Positions 7,117-15,084 of a stretch of DNA of 64,000 nucleotides are shown here, piece by piece; position 1 is the first letter of the stretch; every line of letters starts with the position of its first letter. The DNA is from an uncultured Prevotellaceae bacterium. Its GTDB lineage: Bacteria; Bacteroidota; Bacteroidia; Bacteroidales; Muribaculaceae. Where the stretch lies: positions 1 to 64,000 of the forward strand of contig ONKU01000010.1 of NCBI GenBank assembly GCA_900318535.1, read 5' to 3'. Both the position numbers and the translations under genes were made by a program. Below the pieces are notes generated by a model. The model was not told the DNA's origin. It did no database searches and saw nothing but the letters and a program-made list of their open reading frames with translations.

Positions 7117-8490
7117 TTAGAAGTCAATCTCGAAACGCAGGCCAAGCATGTGGTAGCTTACACCGCCTTTGCCCTTGCCCTCAACAGCCTTGGTATAGTC
7201 GGTAGTGGGGGCACCGGTGGCATCGTGGCCGATGAAGAGTTTGCCCTTGCCATTGGCATAGCGGTCATTGTTGCTGTACTGGTAGTTCAGGACAATCTTG
7301 ACAGAGTTGCCCAGGTAGAAGTTCACGCCGGCGGTGTAGTTCTCACCCGAACCACCGTAGATGTCGCCGTTGTTCAGGTCCAGATAGTCATAACGCAGAG
7401 CCAACTCAATGTCACCCCACTTGCGGCCACTCGAGGGCTGTGTAAACTCGCCCTCAGCGACGTTGAAGCGTTGCTGGCCACCCAGCAGCAGGTAGGTAGC
7501 ATATACGTACCAGCCGCCAAAATTGTAGCTGTTCTTTGCTGCACTCACATGGCTGCCGACCCACTCGCTCTGGATGCGGGCAGGGCCATAATAAGCAGCA
7601 CCTTCGAGACCATAGAGCCACTCATGATCCACATCGGGAATCACATCGGTGTCAAGGTATTTCTTGCGGTTGATGCTCGTGGCATTGCGGGTGCTGTAAC
7701 GGATGCCGCCATACTCATTGGTGGCCACGTCGGTCTTGGGGGTGCGGTAAGAACCCTTGCCGCCCAGGTACAGGCCCCAGTAGCGGTCCTTGCTGTAGGG
7801 CATGTAACCCACTTTACCGGTAAACGAGTAGCCCTGGCTGCGGCCAAAGTCCTTGTTGTTGTCCTGGACGTTGGTAGCCTCCTCCGAGCCGGCCACCGTC
7901 TGGAAGAACATACCCAGCGATGCCCTGAAGTGGTCGAGCAGGTACTCGCCCTGGATACCGATGTGACGCGAGGGCACCAGTGCCTTACACAGCATCGGGC
8001 GTTCCATGAAGGTCAGGTAGCGTGACGTTGTGGTCTGCTCCATCGAGAAGTCCTCCTTGAAGTTACCTGCCTTGAAGGCGAAGTTCTCCAAACCGTCATA
8101 CTCGATGATAGCGTCCTTGAGTTCAAACACGCCGTCGGCCATGTCCATATCAATCTCACCATACCAGTCGGGCGTCACTTGGGCCTTGACGGCAAAACGT
8201 GCACGCCTGAGGGACGCACCGTTACCAATGGGATTGTAGTCCGAGTGGTTCTTGCCGAAGAAGGTGGCACCGTCCACCTGAACACGGTTATCAAACCACA
8301 CCTTGTACTTCTTGCTCTTGGATTCCAGCACCAGGATGTTGTTGCGCTGCTCGGCATGGAGCGCCTCACGATCGACACGAACACCATACTGATTGTAGGT
8401 CACCTCTTCTTCCTCGGTGTCCTGAGCCCACACACTTCCCGTCAGGGAAATGGCAAGCCCAATCATCAATGTCAGTAATTTCTTGCTCAT
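7117..8490 (-). CDS. phosphate-selective porin O/P-type outer-membrane protein
   Basis: A 457-residue outer-membrane barrel with a signal peptide ending near VWAQ. The sequence has the OprO/OprP family pattern: a short acidic N-terminal region (DTEEEEVTYNQYGVRVD), then many amphipathic strands such as YGEIDMDMADG, FAFKAGNFKEDFSMEQ, and a C-terminal LGLRFEIDF ending in Phe. Family members form trimers that pass phosphate or pyrophosphate. In Bacteroidota these proteins are often induced by phosphate shortage, but I see no Pho box here. A strong promoter at 8567-8596 drives it, and the LTD lipoprotein gene follows 29 bases downstream. Confidence 0.85.
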   Translation of the reverse strand: MSKKLLTLMIGLAISLTGSVWAQDTEEEEVTYNQYGVRVDREALHAEQRNNILVLESKSKKYKVWFDNRVQVDGATFFGKNHSDYNPIGNGASLRRARFAVKAQVTPDWYGEIDMDMADGVFELKDAIIEYDGLENFAFKAGNFKEDFSMEQTTTSRYLTFMERPMLCKALVPSRHIGIQGEYLLDHFRASLGMFFQTVAGSEEATNVQDNNKDFGRSQGYSFTGKVGYMPYSKDRYWGLYLGGKGSYRTPKTDVATNEYGGIRYSTRNATSINRKKYLDTDVIPDVDHEWLYGLEGAAYYGPARIQSEWVGSHVSAAKNSYNFGGWYVYATYLLLGGQQRFNVAEGEFTQPSSGRKWGDIELALRYDYLDLNNGDIYGGSGENYTAGVNFYLGNSVKIVLNYQYSNNDRYANGKGKLFIGHDATGAPTTDYTKAVEGKGKGGVSYHMLGLRFEIDF

Positions 8491-8566
8491 AACATGTTGT
8501 TTAAAAGGTTTATAAAATCATTAAATGTTATATGCTTACCATCACTAGTTTTCATCAAACTGATTG

Positions 8567-8596
8567 CAAATGTACTGATAAAATCAAAAAATACAA
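8567..8596 (-). promoter_or_regulatory. promoter of the porin/LTD operon
   Basis: On the minus strand TACATTTG (8574-8567) is preceded by a TTG (8596-8594) with a 19-base spacer. The leader before the ATG at 8490 is about 70 bases. Confidence 0.65.
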
Positions 8597-8675
8597 GCAT
8601 TTTTCTTAAAAAACTTAAAAACAGCATCATTTTGCCAGGCCACGCAAGGCCTTCTCATGATAATTCGGCATGGTT

Positions 8676-8709
8676 TTTGCATGATTTGGACTTAATTACA
8701 CTACCTTTG
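8676..8709 (+). promoter_or_regulatory. promoter of the zinc-ribbon/FtsK-gamma gene
   Basis: TACCTTTG at 8702-8709 with TTTG at 8676-8679; the 22-base spacer is slightly long. The ATG is at 8731, giving a leader of roughly 15 bases. Confidence 0.55.
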
Positions 8710-8730
8710 TGACAAAACAAGAACAGCAAT

Positions 8731-9396
8731 ATGAACTATACCTGTCCCAAATGCGGTAAGAAGATGGACTTGAGCACCGAGGTGCTCATCAACAGTGAAT
8801 ATAAGGTCATCTGCCCCCAATGCCTGAGCGAATTGCACATTGTGGGCGATTATGCCTATATTCCTCACGACTCGCTCAACCTCGACACGAGCGTCGAGCC
8901 GTCCAAGACCATCTGTTGCCCCACATGCGGCCACGAGGCCAGCACGGCGGCCCACTTCTGCCCCAACTGCGGCACCAGCTTTGACTCATCGGCGCCATTG
9001 ACCACCGCTGTGGATACCGCGCCCGAAGACGTGACCGTGCTGCCGCCACCCCTGCCCAACAGTGATCCGCTCTTCAACGATGCGATACAATTCCTGATGA
9101 CTTGCACGGCCATCACCCCCATGATGCTGCGCGACCATTTCCAGATCAGCAACGAGCGGGCTGCCGAACTCATCCGCCAGCTTGAGGCTGCAGGTGCCAT
9201 CGGGCCCTACAACAACGGCGGCCCCCGCCAGATCCTCATTCCCCACCGCAACATTTACAGCTACAGTGCACCGCAAACCGCCAACCAGGGCAATGGCCCC
9301 GTGCGTCCCGGTCCCCAACCACGCAGGATGAGCTGCCTGACCATGGTATTGATTACCATGTTCTTCATGTTCCTGATAAAAGCTTGCGGAGGATAA
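8731..9396 (+). CDS. double zinc-ribbon protein with FtsK-gamma winged helix and C-terminal anchor
   Basis: Four parts can be seen in 221 residues. A first zinc ribbon uses C5, C8, C28 and C31; a second uses C63, C66, C77 and C80. Residues 111-168 (DPLFNDAIQF...AAELIRQLEAAGAIGP...) match the FtsK gamma domain, the DNA-reading winged helix that normally caps the FtsK motor and recognises KOPS. Residues 201-217 are a single hydrophobic segment, so the protein is probably tail-anchored in the inner membrane. There is no ATPase motor. I infer a membrane-tethered DNA-binding protein; whether it reads KOPS is unknown. Monocistronic, with its own promoter and a shared terminator downstream. Confidence 0.8.
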   Translation: MNYTCPKCGKKMDLSTEVLINSEYKVICPQCLSELHIVGDYAYIPHDSLNLDTSVEPSKTICCPTCGHEASTAAHFCPNCGTSFDSSAPLTTAVDTAPEDVTVLPPPLPNSDPLFNDAIQFLMTCTAITPMMLRDHFQISNERAAELIRQLEAAGAIGPYNNGGPRQILIPHRNIYSYSAPQTANQGNGPVRPGPQPRRMSCLTMVLITMFFMFLIKACGG

Positions 9397-9431
9397 GACG
9401 ATAGGCAAATCGACTAACCTGATAACAATAA

Positions 9432-9457
9432 AGGGCCTGCAACAGTTTGCAAGCCCT
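9432..9457. terminator. hairpin between two convergent genes
   Basis: AGGGCCTGCAA pairs with TTTGCAAGCCCT apart from one mismatch. It sits between converging genes at 8731 and 9483 and could serve both, though T-runs are weak on each side. Confidence 0.6.
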
Positions 9458-9482
9458 CTATTATTATGTAGTGACGACTGGC

Positions 9483-10421
9483 TTAATTGCCCAAGTTGTC
9501 GATTTGCTGTTTGGCCCATTCCTTGGCCATGCGGATGGCCTCGTTGGCCATCTGGTTGACCATGGAGTCCATGCCCTCGGGAATTTCGATGCCCATCACA
9601 CTGTCGGGCAGCATGCGGGGATCGGTCATATCCTCTTCATCCTGTGCATCGGCATCCTCGTCGTTTTGGGGAGCAGGTGCAGGGGGAGGAGTGATGTGAT
9701 GGTTGGCTTCGTAGTCGTCCATCGCACGGGTCCAAGCCTTCTCGATATCCTCCTTGCCGAAGGTGAACACGTGGCCGAATGCTCCCAACGACACCATCTT
9801 CTCCTCGTTGTCGCCGATACTCATGCGGCCCACCGAGCAAACGACATAGTTCTTGACGTCGAGGTAGTTGGAGATGACCTTGTCGGTGCCAAAGCCCGTG
9901 AGTTGTTTCAGCGCCTTGTTGATGAGGTCGCCAAACACACCGCCAACACCGGTGATGCTGCCCAGATTCTCGTCCACCTTGTCATCGACCCAAGCCTTGG
10001 TAACGTCCTGGATGGCGGCCTCATGGGCTTGACGGTCGGGGCAAGTGAATACCATCGTGGCAAACAGGATGGCAAGTACCAGAGCGGCGATGAGCCACGG
10101 CGTGCAGCCGCTTTTCTTCTTCACCTCATCCTGTGCGGGCCAGCGGGGCGGCACTTGAGGCGGTGCCTGAGTCGGGGGCACTACGGGGTCATAAGGTTGG
10201 CCCACAGTTGCCTGATTCTCGGCAACACGGGCAGCCTGCTGCGAGGCCTCAAACTCGGCACGCTGCAGCACGGCGGTCAGTTCGGGCACGTCACCGGCCT
10301 GCATCCAGTCGGCCATGCCGGGCGCCCACACTTCGCTATCAGGGTTAATCCCCTGCTGCGCCAATTCTTCTACAGAAAACGGTCCTTCCTGTTTTCCGTT
10401 TCTAATCAGATGAAATTCCAT
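9483..10421 (-). CDS. GYF-domain membrane protein with DUF4359-like C-terminal region
   Basis: Residues 1-50 are a GYF_2 domain (NGKQEGPFSVEELAQ, then VWAPGMADWMQAG), a small module that binds proline-rich peptides and is common on bacterial membrane proteins. A proline- and glutamine-rich linker follows, then one membrane segment at about 106-126. The extracytoplasmic part (residues 127-250, CPDRQAHEAAIQDVTKAWVD...) resembles DUF4359. The last 60 residues are proline-rich then acidic (NDEDADAQDEEDM) and end in an amphipathic helix. No enzyme motif is present. The gene is preceded by nine heptad repeats that start 2 bases before its ATG. Confidence 0.75.
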   Translation of the reverse strand: MEFHLIRNGKQEGPFSVEELAQQGINPDSEVWAPGMADWMQAGDVPELTAVLQRAEFEASQQAARVAENQATVGQPYDPVVPPTQAPPQVPPRWPAQDEVKKKSGCTPWLIAALVLAILFATMVFTCPDRQAHEAAIQDVTKAWVDDKVDENLGSITGVGGVFGDLINKALKQLTGFGTDKVISNYLDVKNYVVCSVGRMSIGDNEEKMVSLGAFGHVFTFGKEDIEKAWTRAMDDYEANHHITPPPAPAPQNDEDADAQDEEDMTDPRMLPDSVMGIEIPEGMDSMVNQMANEAIRMAKEWAKQQIDNLGN

Positions 10422-10422
10422 T

Positions 10423-10485
10423 TTAGTCCTTAGTTTCTAGTCCTTAGTTGTTAGTATCTAGTTGTTAGTATCTAGTTGTTAGTTG
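10423..10485. repeat. nine tandem heptads, YTAGTNN
   Basis: TTAGTCC, TTAGTTT, CTAGTCC, TTAGTTG, TTAGTAT, CTAGTTG, TTAGTAT, CTAGTTG and TTAGTTG run without a break. The array starts 2 bases upstream of the GYF gene's ATG (minus strand), in the place where its leader and promoter should be. Confidence 0.9.
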
Positions 10486-10539
10486 GAATCTGCTTTCTTA
10501 TGCCTCAATTACAAAAACCATGCCAGCAGCAAGTTTCCG

Positions 10540-11685
10540 TTACCCAAAGGTGCGCGCCAGCCAGATGCTCATGAAGCGGTCATAGACGATGTAGCCGTGA
10601 GACGTGCGATAGACTATCTCCTTCTCGACCAGGGCACGCAGGGCCGATTGGACGATACTCGCACTGGCCATGTTGTGCTCGCGGATGAAGCGTGCGCCAG
10701 TGGGCTCTTTGACAATGCCCTCGATGGCTATGGCCTTGAGGAGATTGAACTGGTTGGAGGAGAGGAATTGCGCCAGACTCTCGTATTGCGGCGAGCGCGA
10801 CTCCACCAGGTTCACCGTTTCACGGTTCACCTCCTTGATGCCACGCACATGCAGGCAACTGTCATATAGCCGGTTCAACACGCTCTGGATGTACCAGGTG
10901 TGTCCCTCGAAGCGGTCGTACAGTTCCATGAAGGTGTCTCGGTCCAGGCTACCCCGTTTTTTCTCAAAAAAACGGTTGGCAAAGGCATAATACACGTCCT
11001 TGTCCAGAGGCTGGAGGTCCATCATCTCGGTGCTCTGGAAGAAGGGACGCTGCGGCGACCCGAACATCTCGGCCATGAGGCGGTACTTGCTGCCGGCAAA
11101 GATGAAATGCACGTTGGTGGCAAACTGGATGTGCGAGCGAAGCATGGCCTCGGTGCCGCTCTCGGGGTAGTTAGCGATCTGCTGGAACTCGTCGATGGCG
11201 ATGTAAATCTCGCGCCGGCTTTGGGACAACAGGTCAAAAATCTGCTGGATAGTCAGCTGGGACCGCAAGGGATCGACGGTTATCATCATCTTGGGCATAC
11301 CTGTATAGGGATCGGTGCTGAAGATGGGGCGCAGGCTGCCCAACAGGGTCGCAGCCTTCTGCATGAACGACTTCTCCTTGCGGGCAAAGCCATTGAACAC
11401 CACTGAACCGAACATCTCGGTAAAATCCTGCAGGTTTTTGGTCGCATAGATGTCCAAATACAGGCAAATAGCATTCTTATCTTGATGCTCAATGTGATAA
11501 AACAGGTTCTTAACAAGGCCTGTTTTACCGATTCTTCGTGGTGAAACCAAGGTTATATTGCGCCCATTCTCGAAATGACTGAGCATCAATTCCGTCTCCC
11601 GCTCACGGTCACAGAAGTAATCAGGACTGATATACCCCTGGGAAACAAAAGGATTCTTTGGCTTTAATGACTTATTATTTGCCAT
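10540..11685 (-). CDS. stand-alone AAA+ ATPase of the archaeal-ATPase type
   Basis: A 381-residue cytoplasmic ATPase. It opens with a Phe-Val-x-Gly-x-Ile segment leading to the P-loop SPRRIGKTG (residues 48-56). The Walker B strand is IYIAIDEFQQI (D165, E166). A sensor-like QSTEMMDLQPL segment follows, and the C-terminal 100 residues read as a winged helix (LLKAIAIEGIVKEPTGARFI...ALVEKEIVY), the usual layout of the PF01637/AAA_14-like family. Members are often regulators or part of host-defence or toxin modules, but no partner gene is next to this one, and the function remains unknown. Upstream is an AT-rich stretch with a palindrome. Confidence 0.85.
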   Translation of the reverse strand: MANNKSLKPKNPFVSQGYISPDYFCDRERETELMLSHFENGRNITLVSPRRIGKTGLVKNLFYHIEHQDKNAICLYLDIYATKNLQDFTEMFGSVVFNGFARKEKSFMQKAATLLGSLRPIFSTDPYTGMPKMMITVDPLRSQLTIQQIFDLLSQSRREIYIAIDEFQQIANYPESGTEAMLRSHIQFATNVHFIFAGSKYRLMAEMFGSPQRPFFQSTEMMDLQPLDKDVYYAFANRFFEKKRGSLDRDTFMELYDRFEGHTWYIQSVLNRLYDSCLHVRGIKEVNRETVNLVESRSPQYESLAQFLSSNQFNLLKAIAIEGIVKEPTGARFIREHNMASASIVQSALRALVEKEIVYRTSHGYIVYDRFMSIWLARTFG

Positions 11686-11810
11686 ATATATTATCGAAAA
11701 TCCATTATTAAATTTTAATAATGCAAAGTACGTAATATTTTTTTAATTACGCAAATCTTTGGAACTATTTTTTCATCCTCACCCTTCTCCCGATAGACCT
11801 ATCATAAAAA

Positions 11811-11890
11811 CATTCATGAGCATTCGTGGGTATTTGTGGGCATTCATGTTAAATAAAAACACTAATGACCAGAAATGACCATGAATTATC
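11811..11890. repeat. long imperfect palindrome, third CACGAATG-type copy
   Basis: ATTCGTGGGTATTTGTGGGC in the left arm pairs with GACCAGAAATGACCATGAAT in the right arm around AAATAAA. Same design as the copies at 1021 and 1990. Confidence 0.7.
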
Positions 11891-11903
11891 TTTAATTGTA
11901 ATC

Positions 11904-11941
11904 AAAAAAAAGAACGGGCTGCGACATTAAGTCCAACCCGT
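11904..11941 (-). terminator. terminator after the LytTR regulator
   Basis: On the minus strand ACGGGTTG pairs with CAGCCCGT (one G-T pair) and is followed by a run of eight T (the A-run at 11904-11911). Confidence 0.75.
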
Positions 11942-11972
11942 CACTATATCACTCGTCAAGCACGGCCATTCT

Positions 11973-12710
11973 CTATTTGTTGTTGATGAAGTCCTGGAAG
12001 GCCTGCTTGTAGCTGTCGCCGATGGGGATATAAACGTCGCCAAAGACGATGCGGTTGCGCTCAATCTCGCGGATTTTGCTTTTCTGGACAATGAAGGAGC
12101 GGTGCACCCTGATGAAACGCGATGCGGGGAGCATCTGCTCGATGGCCTTCATGTTCATCAACGACAGGATGGGATGCGGCGACTGCTCGGTATAGATTTT
12201 CACATAGTCCTTGAGGCCCTCGATGTAGCGGATATCGTCGAGGTTGATCTGCAACAGCTTGTACTCGCTCTTGACGAAGATGCTGCGAGGCTCCTCGGCG
12301 GGAGCGGCCGCGGCAGGGGGTGCGGTCACAGGCTGCTCGCTCTGCTGCACGAGTTGGAACCACTGCAGCGCCTTGTTGCAGGCTTCCATGAAGTCGGCAT
12401 AGCTGATGGGCTTCAGCAGGTAGTCGAGCGCATTGACACGGAAGCCATCCACAGCATAGCGGTCAAACGCCGTGGTAAAGACAATGCGTGTGTTCTCGGG
12501 AATCATCTTGCTCAATTCCAGCCCGTTGAGTTCGGGCATCTGGATATCGAGGAAGAGCAGGTCAACGGGCTGTTCCCCGATGCCGTGCAGGGCATCGGTA
12601 GCGTTATTGTACTTGCCGCACAGTTCCAGGAACGGTATTTTCTCCACATAGCTCGCCAGCAGATTCACGGCCAGCGGCTCGTCGTCAACGATTGCACACT
12701 TGATGATCAT
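11973..12710 (-). CDS. LytTR-family response regulator
   Basis: The receiver domain fills residues 1-120: acidic pocket DDE at 9-11, phospho-acceptor D55 in LLFLDIQMPELNG, a Thr in IVFTTAFD and Lys in LDYLLKPI. A variable Ala/Pro-rich linker follows, then a LytTR DNA-binding domain (about 140-245: SEYKLLQINLDDIRYIEGLKD...FIRVHRSFIVQKSKI). Such regulators bind direct repeats upstream of targets that I cannot identify here. It overlaps the kinase gene by four bases (ATGA), so the two are translationally coupled. Confidence 0.93.
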   Translation of the reverse strand: MIIKCAIVDDEPLAVNLLASYVEKIPFLELCGKYNNATDALHGIGEQPVDLLFLDIQMPELNGLELSKMIPENTRIVFTTAFDRYAVDGFRVNALDYLLKPISYADFMEACNKALQWFQLVQQSEQPVTAPPAAAAPAEEPRSIFVKSEYKLLQINLDDIRYIEGLKDYVKIYTEQSPHPILSLMNMKAIEQMLPASRFIRVHRSFIVQKSKIREIERNRIVFGDVYIPIGDSYKQAFQDFINNK

Positions 12711-13783
12711 GATTTATCCTTCTTGATAGTGATTTTAGAATAATACTGTCCGCCATCGGCGGTCTTGCCCTTCTCCCAGGTGTAACGGTCGGGGTACATG
12801 AGTTCCAGCCGTCGGCTCATCTGGTCCAGCCCGATGCCCGAGCCGCTCTTGTCGTTCTCGCGCTTGGGATAGCAGGTGTTGTGGATTTCGCACGTGATGT
12901 CGCCGTCCGCCTGATTCAGGTCGATGGAGATTTCGCCCTTGCCCTGCGGCGAGATGCCGTGCTTGAAGGCGTTCTCGATGAGCGAGATGAAGATGAGCGG
13001 TGCCACCGGTGTCGAGTCGTTGGGCTGCACGTTAATGTTGGTGTTGATTTTCACGTTGTCGGTCACGCGTATCTTCATCAGCTCGATGTAGTTGCGCATG
13101 AAGTCGGCCTCTTTGCACAGGGGCACAAAATCCTGCTGGTTCTCATAGAGCACGTGGCGCAGCAGCTTGCTCAACTCGCCCACGGCGATCTGCGCTTTTT
13201 CCTGGTCAAAGGCGATGAGCGCATAGATGTTGTTCAGCGTGTTCAGCAGGAAGTGCGGATTCAACTGGTTGCGCAGGTTGCTCAGCTCGGCCTCGGCACG
13301 AGCGGCCTCAGCCTCCTTGCGCGCTTCCTCGATGTGCTGCCACCGCTGCACGATGCGCACCGCCATGGCGAGCGCAATAATCAGGATCAGCGTCACCACA
13401 GCCCAGAAGTAACGCGGGAATCTGACGAAAGGCCGCTTGGGACCGTTCACATTTACCTCAGGCAGGAATTGCACGACTAGCCAGTGCCACACATCCATGA
13501 GTAACAGTCCCCCGGCGATGACCAGCAGATTGGCCAACAGGAACAGCTTCCAGTCGCTCTTCTTAAGCAGCAAACGTGGCACCAACCACAAATAGTTGAT
13601 GTAGAACACCAGCAAGTAGGCAAGCGGATTGCCCAACCAGCGCAAGTAGCGGTTCAGCACCACCAGCCAGTCATCGTTGGAACTGTGGAAAAACAGCGGG
13701 ACCACAATCAGTACCGACCAGCACAGCAGATGCAGGATCAGGTACCGATATTTGGGTTTGGATTTGTCTAATTCGCTTGACAT
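12707..13783 (-). CDS. LytS-type sensor histidine kinase
   Basis: The start at MSSELDKSK is chosen because the earlier in-frame start at 13843 lies upstream of the promoter box at 13813-13820. The 358-residue protein has four hydrophobic segments (about 13-32, 48-68, 79-97, 126-144), a short coiled coil rich in Glu and Ala, then the His_kinase domain with RNQLNPHFLLNTLNNIY (phospho-acceptor H177) and a HATPase region (SLIENAFKHGI, SGSGIGLDQM). It has no extracellular sensor domain, so the signal is probably read in the membrane. It phosphorylates the LytTR regulator encoded next to it. Confidence 0.92.
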   Translation of the reverse strand: MSSELDKSKPKYRYLILHLLCWSVLIVVPLFFHSSNDDWLVVLNRYLRWLGNPLAYLLVFYINYLWLVPRLLLKKSDWKLFLLANLLVIAGGLLLMDVWHWLVVQFLPEVNVNGPKRPFVRFPRYFWAVVTLILIIALAMAVRIVQRWQHIEEARKEAEAARAEAELSNLRNQLNPHFLLNTLNNIYALIAFDQEKAQIAVGELSKLLRHVLYENQQDFVPLCKEADFMRNYIELMKIRVTDNVKINTNINVQPNDSTPVAPLIFISLIENAFKHGISPQGKGEISIDLNQADGDITCEIHNTCYPKRENDKSGSGIGLDQMSRRLELMYPDRYTWEKGKTADGGQYYSKITIKKDKS

Positions 13784-13812
13784 AACTGCATTAGTTTTGT
13801 GTTTATGTATCG

Positions 13813-13844
13813 CAAAGATAATCAACTCTTCTCGCATCAACAAA
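13813..13844 (-). promoter_or_regulatory. promoter of the kinase/regulator operon
   Basis: On the minus strand TATCTTTG (13820-13813), with TTTG at 13844-13841 and a 20-base spacer. It places transcription start near 13806, 20-odd bases before the ATG at 13783. Confidence 0.7.
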
Positions 13845-13915
13845 TATTATCGACAAAATGACACTTCCCCTCGACAAAAAATGATTTCCCCATTTTTTAA
13901 AAAATGGCACAAATA

Positions 13916-13948
13916 TTGCAGGTATCTGACAAGTTATTCGTAAATTTG
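13916..13948 (+). promoter_or_regulatory. promoter of the lemA/TPM operon
   Basis: TAAATTTG at 13941-13948 with TTG at 13916-13918 (22-base spacer). The ATG of the LemA gene follows at 13993. Confidence 0.6.
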
Positions 13949-13992
13949 CGTTTTGTATAACATTATTCACCTTAAAATAAATTACAAGAACA

Positions 13993-14601
13993 ATGAAAAA
14001 AGGATGTATCGGACTGATTGTCCTGGGCGTGATCGCCCTTGCACTGTTTGGATGGGTAAAGAACAGCTACAACGGCCTCGTGGCTGACCAGGAGAGCGTT
14101 GAGACCGCATGGGCTCAAGTGGAAAACGTGTATCAGCGCCGCGCTGACCTGATTCCCAACCTGGTGGAGACGGTCAAGGGCTATGCCAAGCACGAGCAGG
14201 AAACCCTGGAGGGTGTAATCGAGGCTCGCGCCAACGCCACCAAGGTGACCATCGACCCGACGAACATGACTCCCGAGGATCTGCAGAAGTACCAGGCTGC
14301 ACAGGGCGACGTGACCAACGCACTGAGCCGACTGATTGCCGTGGCCGAGAACTATCCCGACCTGAAAGCCAACCAGAACTTCTTGGAGCTGCAGAGCCAG
14401 CTCGAGGGTACTGAGAACCGCATCGCTGTCGAGCGCAACAAGTTCAACGAGGTAGCCCGCCAGTACAACACCAAGCGCCGCACCTTCCCCACCAACATCA
14501 TCGCCGGCATCTTCGGCTTTGGTGACAAGCCTTACTTCCAGGCACAAGAGGGCGCCGACAAGGCTCCGAAGGTGGACTTTGGTACCAGCGAGGGCAAGTA
14601 A
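13993..14601 (+). CDS. lemA: LemA family protein
   Basis: A 202-residue protein with one N-terminal membrane segment (residues 6-22) and an all-helical domain with the family signatures NGLVADQESVETAWAQVENV and RRADLIPNLVETVKGYAKHE, then ERNKFNEVARQYNTKRRTFP. LemA proteins are membrane-attached and of unknown biochemistry. Here the gene heads a tight operon with two TPM-domain genes, 3 bases to the next one, which is the usual grouping in Bacteroidota and suggests that the three act together at the envelope. Confidence 0.93.
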   Translation: MKKGCIGLIVLGVIALALFGWVKNSYNGLVADQESVETAWAQVENVYQRRADLIPNLVETVKGYAKHEQETLEGVIEARANATKVTIDPTNMTPEDLQKYQAAQGDVTNALSRLIAVAENYPDLKANQNFLELQSQLEGTENRIAVERNKFNEVARQYNTKRRTFPTNIIAGIFGFGDKPYFQAQEGADKAPKVDFGTSEGK

Positions 14602-14604
14602 CCG

Positions 14605-15084
14605 ATGGCACTGGCCGATTTCATCCCCAACGAGGGACAACGGCGCATTGCCGATGCCATTACCGCAGCCGAGCGTCACACGACGGGAGAAATCTGCGTG
14701 CATGTGACGCCCCGCTGCCGTGGCAACGTGATGAAACGTGCCGTCAAGACCTTTAACCGCCTGCACCTGTACACGACCAAGCGCCGCAATGCGGTATTGA
14801 TTTTCATCGCCTACGATGACCGCAAGCTGGCTATCCTGGGCGACACAGCAATCCACGAAGCAGTGCCCGAGGGATTCTGGGACGGTGAGGTCGAGGAACT
14901 GACGAATTACCTCAAAGCAGGCAGGCCCGTTGACGGACTGTGTGCCATCATCGCCCGCATGGGCGAGCGCCTGTCGGAATACTTCCCCGGCGAGCGCGAC
15001 GACGAGAACGAATTGAGCAACGAGGTCACCTTTGACAACGGTGACGATGATGATCATGACGAAGACAATGGTAATATGGAGTAA
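14605..15084 (+). CDS. TPM-domain protein without signal peptide
   Basis: A 159-residue protein that is nearly all TPM domain (PF04536): ADAITAAERHTTGEICVHVT, NAVLIFIAYDDRKLAILGDT and the C-terminal LCAIIARMGERLSEYFP. TPM domains in plants serve photosystem II repair as phosphatases; in bacteria their role is unclear. The last 20 residues are strongly acidic and end in DDDDHDEDNGNME. No signal or membrane segment, unlike its downstream partner, so it is probably on the cytoplasmic side. Its end overlaps the start of the next gene by about 29 bases. Confidence 0.85.
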   Translation: MALADFIPNEGQRRIADAITAAERHTTGEICVHVTPRCRGNVMKRAVKTFNRLHLYTTKRRNAVLIFIAYDDRKLAILGDTAIHEAVPEGFWDGEVEELTNYLKAGRPVDGLCAIIARMGERLSEYFPGERDDENELSNEVTFDNGDDDDHDEDNGNME

